Assembly (NCBI RefSeq): GCF_000764305.2
Contig: NW_025940701.1
Span: forward strand, 372,294 to 436,293
Direction: 5' to 3'
Source of the DNA: Hyalella azteca
Lineage: Eukaryota > Arthropoda > Malacostraca > Amphipoda > Hyalellidae
Length of the DNA: 64,000 nt
This document shows positions 48,165 through 58,530 of this stretch, piece after piece. The notes beneath the pieces are model-generated. The model had not been told where the DNA came from, made no database searches, and saw only the letters and a program-made list of their open reading frames with translations. A program made the translations under genes and the position numbers. The stretch's first letter is position 1; every line of letters begins with the position of its first letter.

Positions 48165-48312
48165 AGGGCAGTCGGTGACTACATGGGATACATTGTGACT
48201 ATTAGGGGGAGTCGGTGACTCCCAGCGATGTATTGTGGCTGTTAGGAGGAGTCGGTGACTCCAAGCGATGCATTGTGACTATTATAGGGGAGTCGGTGAC
48301 TCCAAGGATGCT
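48165..48312 (+). repeat. 39-bp tandem repeat with hairpin GGAGTCGGTGACTCC
   Basis: Nearly four units; three contain the 6-bp arms GGAGTC and GACTCC around GGT, followed by GCGATGTATTGTG(A/G)CT-type sequence. Confidence 0.85.
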
Positions 48313-48778
48313 ATCTTTTGATAATTTATTTTAATAGCGTTTAATTTTTCTGCTATGAGATCGCTATTTCCCTTATGGAAACGTATCTTTCGGCGGTATT
48401 CCATTGCATTAAAAAAATAGAGTCACGGAATGGGAAGCAAATTCGATTCGTGTTGCAAAATCGTCGATGCTGGATTGATTTAAACGCTTTGTATGGATAA
48501 TGTAAAGTTATTATGCTTAGCTTCAAGAAGCTTCTAAGGGCGCTTTCTTTTCCTAACACCGAGGAATTTCAACCAGTGCATTCAAAATGAATCCATAAAT
48601 TCACTATACGAACTCAGACTTAACAGCACTGAAAAGTGTTGGTGAATGTGAAATTTCCAATTGTTTGTTGCGTTGACAAATTACTGTATTAGTTTCTGGG
48701 GACAGAGTTCGTTGAAGTAGTCGTAGACAATCAAGATGGACTGAAAGACACAGTGAAGCGATAGTGAATATTTTATTA

Positions 48779-49097
48779 TGTTACGGGCGCGTGACAAAGC
48801 GGGGTGACTGTATAAGCAAGGCTTTAGCTCCAGCCAGCGAACGTACTGCTAAAGAGGCAGGGTGGTGACTGACTTTGTGCTGAAGAGTGAAGACACAGCG
48901 AAGAACCGCTAGTGTGATGTCACTGGAGATGACATACGCAATCAATGTAACAGCTAAGAGAGATGACGCAACTATGCTGGTCGGAGCCGGACAGAAACGC
49001 TCCCATGGCACCAGACAGTGGATATACTGGGAATAAATCGTCGATAATTATCCGCAAGTACGACTGAGCTTCCTCTCAAAGTGGACCATCCATAACA
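48779..49097. mobile_element. possible solo LTR
   Basis: Begins TGTTACGGGCGCGTGACAAA and ends CCATCCATAACA, giving TG...CA termini in a TGTTA/TAACA inverse pair. It contains a TATA-like GTATAAG and a downstream AATAAA (about 49033). No matching 4-6 bp target duplication was found. The minus-strand ORF inside is then incidental. Confidence 0.35.
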
Positions 49098-49099
49098 GG

Positions 49100-50140
49100 A
49101 CTATTTAAATGGTCCTATGTAAACTTAACGGAATAAACGCAGGATTGAAGTACTATTATAAATGAATATGTCATTAAGATATAACCACTCTAATTTGTTG
49201 AACTCAGCAGAGGCATTTGTATCTAAACAAATAAACGTCTGTTTAGGAATGAAATTTTTATCTAGATACTATCTCTTCGTTGAGGCGCGAGCTTACTTTG
49301 ATTTCTTATGTATTTCGTAGAGTTGTTCAACATTTCTGCACATTTTAATATTTCATTGTTTTTAAAAACGAATCATAGAGGGCGTAAAATTTATCATGTG
49401 CATCTACTGTTGAGGTCGCTATCTCTAGTGGGAGAATAAGTTTGTCCTTACATATAGTATGTTGAAAATCCCATTCGAACTCTAAATATAGGAATTATGG
49501 TCATAGGATTAGTCGCTGATTGTAGTTCTGGACTCAGTTTGTCATCTTGATACGGTGCGAGGATGATAAGACCGCTACGTACCTCAACTGAAAGTATCTT
49601 GCAACCCCGGCTCGCAGTGATGGGCTGAAGGTCGCTCCCTTCTCTCGTAGTAGTTTGCTGCTAAGCTACGTTAGTTATAACGTCCTATTTTCCACGCACC
49701 ATCACAGTTATTAAAATTTTCTAATGTAAATTTTTCATGATTTAGATTTCTAATAATTTTCAATTTGTAACGAAGTGAAGTGAATTTCAATTAGCCATAA
49801 GTGAAAGTGTTTTTTCAAAACGAATGTTGCAAATCATGATTCATTCATTATCATAACATTAACTGAATTGATTGATATTCATGTAATTTTTCTCATTCCG
49901 CATTGGTCTCAGTTCAATTTACGTGATAAATTACCTAATTCAGTTCGAATTTGTTCGGTCAAATGAATTCAATGTATGAGCGTTTCTATTAACATGTACC
50001 TATTGTTTTTGAGTGTTGTTGAGCATAGCAGCTACTTTTATCTAATTTGTTATCACATTTTGTTGATACAAGCGATAGATAAGACAGTATCTGTAGTCAG
50101 GAACAGGCATGCAGGTGCTTAGGTTCATAGCAAAGGTATT
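49100..50140. other. intergenic, no gene recognised
   Basis: No exon or repeat of note before the hairpin at 50150-50176. Confidence 0.5.
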
Positions 50141-50149
50141 GTCATGTAA

Positions 50150-50176
50150 CTTTATAGACCCGGTGGGTCTATAAAG
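50150..50176. repeat. perfect 12-bp hairpin
   Basis: CTTTATAGACCC and GGGTCTATAAAG around a GGT loop. Confidence 0.85.
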
Positions 50177-50208
50177 CTAAGTCTGTGAAGTTTAGTTCCC
50201 GGTATAGA

Positions 50209-50400
50209 CAGTGCAGAGTACATGCAGGATTGAAGCAGCGAGCTATGGGTTCGATCCCAGCTTCCTGCGACAGTTCTGGTCAAATCGGTGGGAGGCCGGG
50301 CATTCAAGCAAAGCTAAATTGAAGCAGAGAGTTGCGTGTTCGATACCTGTGAAAAGCTGTGAATGATTGCGATATTATAAATCGGCGATAGGTATTCCGT
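50209..50400 (+). mobile_element. diverged SINE, copy 4
   Basis: GGGTTCGATCCCAGCTTCCTG and the second unit GAGAGTTGCGTGTTCGATAC are recognisable; the tail AATCGGCGATAGG is decayed. Confidence 0.65.
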
Positions 50401-50516
50401 AGAGCAAATAACCTTCATCAGAACATGTTACATGCAGGTATAGCGGTCTATCCTTAACGTATCCAGGTATAGCGGTCAATCCCACGCTAACACCACTGTA
50501 CCAATTTACACTATAA

Positions 50517-50763
50517 TAATAATAATAGCGGTTTCAGCGTTTAGTAGGCCGTAGGCCTGTCGCCGATTCTTAACATCGCAGAACATCCACAGCTTGTTGC
50601 GGTCTCGAACTCGCAACTCACTGATTCAAACTCTGCTATGCTTAACCGCCCGGCCTCCTCGCCGATTCTGACCAGAAACTGGCGCACAGAGCTGGGATCG
50701 AACCCGCGTCTCTCTGCGCCAATCTTGGTAATCTGAACTTTAACCACTAGGCCACCCTGCCCC
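50517..50763 (-). mobile_element. tRNA-derived SINE, copy 5
   Basis: Full-length minus-strand copy, head CAGGGTGGCCTAGTGGTTAA, tail GACAGGCCTACGGCCTACTA and ATTATTATT. It lies 250 bp upstream of the UGT coding start. Confidence 0.88.
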
Positions 50764-50950
50764 ACCCTGCACCACACTAATATCACCCCAGTCTCGTACG
50801 GCATTCATCCACTTAAGAAGAGGCTACTGGTCCCGCATTGGCGTTGCCTCAACCGTGTTAATCTGTGTATGCACTAGAACAATCATATAAAAAAACTAAA
50901 CCGCCAAAACGTACAATTATTTATAAAATTTCTGAATTCTCGAGTTTTTG

Positions 50951-51007
50951 GTGACAAACTGAATAATTTGGTGACAAACTGAAAAAGGTGACAAACTGAA
51001 TAATTTT
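50951..51007 (+). repeat. three copies of GGTGACAAACTGAATAATTT next to UGT acceptor
   Basis: Two full and one shortened copy run into the T-rich acceptor that precedes the UGT start codon. Confidence 0.7.
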
Positions 51008-51019
51008 TTTTTAGCAAAG

Positions 51020-54000
51020 ATGAAAGGAGTATTATGTTTCTTTGCCCTCTTTGTGTGCCGATTTTATGCAGTCCACTGCGAGTCGGGGGCTACCCAAGCG
51101 GGACTTAGGGAAAAAGCAAAAGGGCCTTTAGGAAAAGTTCTCTTCGTCGCAGTGGTTGGATCAAAAAGCCACAAAAACTTCTACTATGGTGTCTCAGAAG
51201 CCCTAGCAAACGCTGGCTACGAGGTAAGTGTGATACAAACACCAACATCGATTAATCATATTAAGATCAATAAGATGCCGAATATGATGAATACTTCAAG
51301 TGGCGAGAGAAGGTTATGAGGCCTGAATACCTACAAAATTTTCCATTGAACATAGTATATAATATAAACCGCAGGATATTGATTTTAATAAATTATAGAT
51401 ATCATATGAATAAATATAGTCCCGACGTATTACTCCCATAAGTGCAAATTTCCCCAGTGCTTGAGTGATTTGATTTAAATCCAGTCCACTGTACAATTTC
51501 AGGAAATTTAGGCATATGTGGCACCCCAGTATTGATGAACGGCATGTAATCCAATAAAAGCTTTAACTTTTTTTTTCAGGTAACTATCCTCACCCCTTAC
51601 CAGCCCTCTCGTAAGATCAAGAACGTTCGTGAGGTGAGGAGACAAAACATAATTAGAATACAAGATGAATCGAGAAATAAGTTGTGTTAAGGTTGCTTAA
51701 GCCTGGTTACACATTGATTCAATTACAGCGTTGTCAGGCTTCTTATTTTGATTTCGTGCTAAAATAATGCAATTTCATCAGATTGTTCTGGAAAGCAACG
51801 ACATCGCACCACACATGGCTAATGTCTGGAAAGACGGATCCTTCGCCCCCATCTGGCAACTTACTAAATTTGGACCCGAGTTGTGCGCGAAGGCTCTTGC
51901 CGCCGACGAGTATTCCGAAGTTCTTAAAGAAAAATTCGACATCGCGTTTGTGTCTGTGTTTTTCTGCGAGTGCTTCTTAGGACACATAAACGCTATGAAC
52001 GTGAGTATCGTTGCTTTTTTAACGAGTCAATGAGACATTCTTGGACGAAAACGAACTAAATGTCAGGTAATTTTAACACATTATACAAATTCATCATTCG
52101 ATACAACAAATCTAGTGAAAAATATAAAATTTTCAGATCCCTTTCGTTTTTGTCAACCCTGCTGAAATGATTGGACCTTTTTCTGGGGCGAGGATGGGCA
52201 ACCCTACATTCCCCACTATAGACGAGAACCCCATGCTGTCATTCCCCAGGCCCATGTCTTTCGTGCATCGCTTTATATCGTCTCTCAGTGAAGTAATGCT
52301 GGGAGCCATGACGACTTACTTCAGTTACTGGTGAGCAAAACCTTGACAGCAAATTTTTTTAACTCGTAATAATATTATTTTATTGCGACTTCATAAACAC
52401 TAATTTTGACTCGAGATGATATTTTCACTTCCTTTGTGGCTGAATCAACTTTCTGGATTTCTGGCCTAAACACAAAGCATCTGCGAGAGCAAGGCAACGT
52501 ATATTTCAAAGGTATATTTGTAGTGGATGCATTTACCCCCTCATTTGTCGAAACGTCAAGCGCATCGAGATTTGAAGCAGCAATTTGTGGGTTCGAGTTC
52601 CAACAAGCTATAAAAATTTTGCACTACAGCTTACTTAGACGGGGTTAACTAGCTGTCAAAGGTTGATTTTTTATATACCCGATATATAAAACATTCATTT
52701 AGTAGAGGAATTTTACTTAGAGAAATTATAATTACGATTGTGCTTAGCCTCATTTCTTATACTCATGCACTTTTTTGATTCATGAAAAGTACTATCCAAA
52801 AATTCAAAGGAACATCAAGGAAATTAACTCGCCTATTTTTTCAATTCAAGTTTAAACATTAATTATAATCGAACGGTTTTTTATGTTATCTTTTTAATCG
52901 GTACCTCTTTAGTTGTTGTTTTAATGAACTCTCCAGAAATATCTATTTTAGATCCATCCTTATAAGATTAAATATTAAAGTAAATAGATTGCCACATTAA
53001 AAATCATATCTCATTTTGACCAAATTTTTCTCAAGTCCCATTCGCAGTTAGAACTCTCCGTAAGTTACGCACTTGAAGTCCTATTTTGTAAATATTCTAC
53101 AAAAATTTCGTAACCATTTTAGCCTTAAGTATTTCTATAACTTAAGAAGTAATTTCAAAGTTTAAATATCTCAAATACATTTCATTAGTGCGGATTCCGT
53201 TGTTCGAAGCCAAGGACTTTTGCCTCCAGGAACTCCCTACCTGCCTGACATCTACCGCAACGCCTCACTCATGATCGCTAACAGGTTCTGCCATTCAGTG
53301 TTATCACTCGAAATTATTTTACTTTGTTGATCCTGAACAACGGATGTTGAATATATAGTGCTCGTCAAGTCTTTAATGTTAGAAAATGAGATAAATTGAG
53401 TTCTATTAGATGCCGGCACCAGTTTTTCTTTATAATCTATGTATACACGCGCTATTCAAGTGTCTTTTCATGTCTATCAGTTTCGCACAGACTGTCAATC
53501 GCATTAGAACGGCTATAAAATCCTTTGAAAATTTGATTTCAATTGTCATCTGAAGTATTGTTTTCAGATTTGAACCATTTTATCGACATCTGAAGTAACG
53601 CTTAACATGTAGAGCATTACAATGATTTAGTAATATTTCCGTGTAGTTTTTTTTATAATCTGAAGTATTGTTTTCAGATTTGAACCATTTTATCGACATC
53701 TGAAGTAATCGCTGAGCATGTAGAGCGTCACAATAATTCAGATTTATTTTAATGCAGTTTCCGCTTGGCTGAACACCCACGCCCCTACATGCCAAACATC
53801 CTCCTGCTGGGGGGCATCCACCTCAAGACTCCCAAGCCACTAGAAAAGGTCATTAAGATTTGGTGCCGACGATACGCTAAGTCAACATATGGTTTTAGTT
53901 GATGAAAAACATAAAACTGTATCACCATAGAAGCCAAGTTCACTGAATTCAAATTAGATAAAAATATTCCTAGATGATACTTAAGTTTAAATTTTTTTGT

Positions 54001-57000
54001 AGTATTTTGCAAAGAATTCTTGCACCCACAATGAAGAGAATACGCTAAGCCATTTCACTACTCAGGACCTCAATGATTGGGTGGAGTCCTCCGGAGACGC
54101 TGGCTTCATCTTCTTCAGTTTAGGATCAGCAGTTCGAGCCAGCGACATGCCAGCCGAGTGAGGAAACCATAGTCGTGAAGAATTTATAATAACTATAACT
54201 ATAGTTAATTATATACCATATAAACAATGATTTAATGGTGTTCATATCAGTTCCGGTGCCGCCGAGAGGAGAAATTTCGATGATGAATTGCCACGCCGGG
54301 AAATGTGTATACCTCCACTTTAAACGCAAACAACATAGACATTTTTTCATCGTTTACTCAATTCAATTCGGAACGGGCTTAAAACTTTCTGCAAAATAAA
54401 TATCATTTTTAGATAATTGAATTCGGAACGAGCTTAAAACTTTCTGCAAACTAAACCTTATCATTTTTAGAATTGTATCTTGACTATTTTAGGACGATCA
54501 ACCTGTTGCTGGAGGTGTTCAAGTCCCTGGAACAGAAAGTACTTTGGAAATTCAACCTGCCTGACCTGGGGGTCGACCTGCCACCCAACGTCCGCTTGAC
54601 CACTTGGGCGCCTCAACAAGACTTACTCGGTGAGTGATGTTTATCACCAATATTTTTATTCTTGGAAATGATTCGTTTCGTTAAGTGAGGAAAAGATTAG
54701 GTTTTCGCTTTTCCCACCAGGCAAATTGCGTTAAAACAACGTTTAATTAACATTGATTCATAGAAATAACGTTTAATTCAACGTTGATACAACATCAGAT
54801 GTCTAGGGGGTTACGTCGCTCCTCCATTCTATCAGTATAAAAGAGATGAGTAGAATTAGTGTTCAGAAATTACCTTTTACTAAAAGTTCACTGGGAAAAA
54901 ACTTTTTTTTTTGCATTTGAAATCGTATCAGTCTAAAATTGATATAGTTATTCATTATATCCAGAAATAAACTTTTAGTAGATGTTCATTGGGATTTTTT
55001 TTCAGCTTTTGAAATCAAATAGATCCCAAATTGCTATTATGTATTCGTTGTTAGACAGAGGATTTACTATGCAATGTGTAACTTACAGGCCACCCCAAAA
55101 TGCGGCTGTTCATCACCCACGGAGGCTTGTTCAGCACACAGGAGGCCACGTACCACGGAGTGCCTGTTCTCGGCCTCCCAGTTTTTGGTGATCAGGTGAC
55201 TTTCACTTAGAAATAATTATAATTAAAAATTTTCTTTCGTTCTTTCATTCTTAAGGTTCAATGTAAGTCTGCGACTAAATCCCAATAAATTAATCCAGCC
55301 TCTTAAATTTTTAAGATAAATCACTTCCTCGTAAAAAAACCATTGGTTTCACTGATAAATAGAATTTTTTATCATGAAATTAGAAACGAATATGCTGGTG
55401 GGAACAACCTTGAATTTCTCATAGCTCGTTTCTCGCGAATATTTAAAATCCTTAGAACAAAAGATTACTGCGTAACTTAAAATCCCAACTGACTGCTCAA
55501 CGATGATGCCCAGTTTAACCAGTTTGAGCATAAAATTAGTGCATTTTCTAATATTGTTTAATGTACATGTTACTATAATATACTATATTTCAACCCACAG
55601 CCCGGCAACATGCTGAAAGCCGAGGCTCAGGGCTGGGGCCTGAAGCTCGACTGGGACGAGCTCTCACACGACCGACTCAGGAGCGCAATTCTCCGCCTCA
55701 TCGACGATCCTGTGTACGATTTATTTCTGAACAACACATTCGTAGGAGTTACCGAACTCGATTTTATTACAAATTTTATTTAATTGTTTCTGGCATACCA
55801 TTTATTTCTGAGCAGCCCTTTCGTAGGAGTTGCCGAACTCGATTTTATTACAAATTTTATTTAATTTATTTAATTGTTTCTGGCATACTATTTATTTCTG
55901 AGCAACGCATTCGTAGGACTTACCGAACTAGATTTTATTACTCATTTAATTTAATTGCTTAGGGTATACAATTTATTTTTTAAGCCATAACCCCATTAGT
56001 AGGAGTTACCGACTTTTTTTTGCTTCCTGATATAATTTAATTGCTTCTGACAAAGAATTTATTGCTGAACCCACTCGTAGAATTTAGCGAATTTTATTTG
56101 ATTTCCGATATAATTTAGTTGCTTCTGGTCTGAATCACGTCTCTGATACACCGTGCTGTTTTGTTGTATCATTTCTATATAATTTTACGATTTCATTCCA
56201 GAGCAAGTTATTTCTGAAGATTTTAATGATTATCCTGACTGTACCTGGATGTAATTACAGTACTGACTGTATTATTCATTATTAAATAATCGTCATCAAA
56301 ATCATTCAAATGAATATTATAAATCATTTTTATACTTCATTAATTTGCTTACACCGTAAGTTCACAAAGAATTTAAAAGCAAAGAAAATGTCTCCAATGA
56401 CGATATTGTGAATTTATATGACATTTTCTTAGCTTTTATATCATTTGATATTAAACAATAATATAATAATATAGCGGTTTCAGCGTTTATTAGGCCGAAG
56501 GCCTGTCGCCGATTCTTAACATCGCAGAACATCCACAGTTTGGTGCGGGTTTGAACGCGCAACTAACTGCTTCAATTTTGCTTTGCTTCACCACTCGGCT
56601 TCCTTGCCGATACTGACCAGAAACTGGCGCACAGAGCTGGGATCGAACCCGCACCTCTCTGCTCCAATCCTGGTACTCTGAACTGTAACCACTGGGCCAC
56701 TATGTTCTTAACTGTTTACGGAATTAATTCAGAGCTCGACAAAGAGTCGCCACCATCGGAGCCCTCATGCGCGATCGCCCTACATCCCCGGGCGACGACA
56801 TCGTCTGGTGGACAGGCTACATCATCAGGACGGGCGGCGCTCGTCATCTCCAGTCCGGTGCTGTGCATGTATCATGGTACGCATGTGGAGTATATATATA
56901 CATTAATAGGCAATGTGTTTTTATGCAAGTTGTTGTAATAATTAAGTTTTGGTGTTTCATGACGTGGAAGTCATCTATGTGGTCATTCAGTTTTCGCTTG

Positions 57001-57721
57001 GGTGATTGCACACCTTGTTACACGGTACCATGCAAAAAGCAAATATGTTTCCGCGTACATGCCCGATGCTTGTAGACACTGATTTTATATATGGAGACGA
57101 AGCTCAGAAGGTTATGTATGGAGTTGAAGCGAGTAACTCGGGCAGCAGGGTAGAGATAGTGCTCCTACTAAGTACATAAATGAATATTAAACAAAAATAA
57201 TGGCGCATTAATCAGGGCTTTTGCAAATTGTATTTTCATTGTGTTATTTAATTAGTTTGTAAAAGTGCCATGAATATTATTATGTTAGCATTTAGATTTC
57301 TTAACGCGGTTTCGTCGCTTATTAGGCTGTAGGCCTGTCGCGGATTCTTAACATCGCAGAATACTTACAGCTTGTTGCGGTCTCGAACGCACAACTGACA
57401 ACTCATTGCTCCAATTCAGCTGTGCTTAACCGCCCGGCCTCCTTGCCGATTCTGACCAGAAACTGGCGCACAGAGCTGGGATCGAACCCGAGCCTCAATG
57501 CGTCTACTCTGAACTGTAACCACTGGACCGCCCTTCTCGAATTATCTTCCTCACATTCTTCTCTGTTTAGGTATCAGCTATACAACGTGGATGTCTGGGC
57601 GGTTGTCGTACTCTTCGTCTTGCTGATACTCTGGGTCGAGTGGAAGATTGTGCTCTTCATCTACAGGCGTATCGTTTCAAAGCCAGCATCCGACGTTTCC
57701 AAGAAGCGCAAGAAGCATTAA
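51020..57721 (+). CDS. UDP-glycosyltransferase (UGT), complete 12-exon gene
   Basis: Exons 51020-51223, 51580-51633, 51782-52000, 52137-52330, 53189-53284, 53758-53848, 54003-54157, 54493-54629, 55089-55195, 55601-55713, 56733-56876 and 57571-57721 join in phase to 1665 nt, 554 residues. An N-terminal signal peptide ([20 protein letters not shown]) precedes [18 protein letters not shown] with the catalytic His (residue 51). The C-terminal donor-sugar half has [42 protein letters not shown] and [16 protein letters not shown], the UGT signature. A single membrane helix ([17 protein letters not shown]) and a KKRKKH tail (dilysine KxKxx) anchor it in the ER with the catalytic domain in the lumen. 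It transfers UDP-sugars to small lipophilic compounds. Odd points: Ser where many UGTs have the catalytic Asp/Glu ([10 protein letters not shown]), and a weak donor after exon 10 (GT then GTACGA). The ATG lies 5 bp after an acceptor, so a 5' UTR exon exists upstream. Confidence 0.93.
53551..53712 (+). repeat. direct duplication in UGT intron 5
   Basis: TCTGAAGTATTGTTTTCAGA ... TATCGACATCTGAAGTAA occurs twice, about 108 bp apart. Confidence 0.75.
55720..56110 (+). repeat. minisatellite of about 80-90 bp starting at UGT exon 10 donor
   Basis: Four to five decaying units of TTTATTTCTGAACAACACATTC-type sequence followed by GTAGGAGTTACCGAACTCGA. The first unit begins 5-7 bp after the proposed exon 10 end. 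Confidence 0.8.
56463..56703 (-). mobile_element. tRNA-derived SINE, copy 6, in UGT intron 10
   Basis: Minus-strand copy ending about 30 bp before the exon 11 acceptor. Head and both B-box regions are recognisable; tail AGCGGTTTCAGCGTTTATTA on the + strand. Confidence 0.85.
57301..57536 (-). mobile_element. tRNA-derived SINE, copy 7, in UGT intron 11
   Basis: Minus-strand copy ending 35 bp before the exon 12 acceptor, with a small deletion in the head (GAGCCTCAATGCGTCTACTC on the + strand). Confidence 0.85.
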
Positions 57722-57791
57722 AAAAGATTTGCGATTTCACATCGATTCAAGTTGCTGGTTCACAGCAACATTGTTCACAGTTTTCTTCATA

Positions 57792-57797
57792 AATAAA
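57792..57797 (+). terminator. poly(A) signal of the UGT gene
   Basis: AATAAA, 70 bp after the UGT stop codon. Confidence 0.7.
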
Positions 57798-57879
57798 ATT
57801 TTCAAAAAGACGGTAACTCCATCAGTTCCCATCATCAGCATTTATTGTGCCTGTTTACTTGAAACCTGTTACACTTGAA

Positions 57880-58235
57880 CATCTTGATACTCGCATATTT
57901 TAATTGTCCCTCTACGCAACCGAATCGCACTGCACGTACAATTTTTTTTTGCAAAAATTAAATTATCGTAGTTTCGAATGACATACGAGTACATGCCTCC
58001 AAGCGTTCGGTTCAAAAGTTAGTCAAAAGTTTTAATTTGGAGACCAGGCGCGAGACCGACCGGGAAAATGGCACTGAGGTTTTGCTGGATTAAAGTTCGT
58101 CTAAGGATTTTTTCCCCTACATTGGATCGTATCAGAAAATATATAAGGATTTAAGTAACTTTGTTCCATTTGAGTTGAATGAAGATAGCTTTTTTTAAAC
58201 CACTTTTTCTAGAATTTTTCTTCATATTTTCATCT
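57880..58235. other. intergenic between UGT and SSRP1
   Basis: No gene seen apart from the minus-strand exon candidate described next. Confidence 0.4.
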
Positions 58236-58239
58236 TTAC

Positions 58240-58307
58240 CAAAAATGCTTGATATCATCGAAGCCGCCAGAGGCGCTACTGTCGAAACGGATGAACGTTT
58301 GTTCCAT
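58240..58307 (-). CDS. possible first coding exon of a divergent gene
   Basis: ATG in good context (GCAATTATGG) encodes MEQTFIRFDSSASGGFDDI and KHF, then a GTAAAG donor with two bases left over. It starts 224 bp from the SSRP1 start on the opposite strand, suggesting a shared promoter. Later exons would have to lie in or beyond the UGT gene and were not found. No family recognised. A neighbouring frame is also open through 58420, so this may be chance. Confidence 0.25.
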
Positions 58308-58530
58308 AATTGCGAAATTTGGTTGTTGGTGTCCGAGAGCGGCGAGAAGTCGTAGCGCGGGAAGCAGCGCAAGAAGGAAACTCTGACAGGGAACAGGTTG
58401 GGAGGTGCTTTGTACACCACAAAACTTGAAAAATAAGAAGGAACGTGTGAGGTTACTGTATTCCAGTCAATACCTGGTAGAGTCGCGGTAAGAAGGCTGC
58501 ATTTCCGACTTGTCGAAAATGAAAGACGAA

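Noticed and set aside
48781..49011. Minus-strand 76-codon frame with a hydrophobic centre
   Set aside because: It lies entirely in the possible solo LTR and has no family resemblance.
52406..52648. 80-codon frame in UGT intron 4
   Set aside because: No family signal; a stretch with GGGTTCGAGTTCC looks like a decayed SINE fragment.
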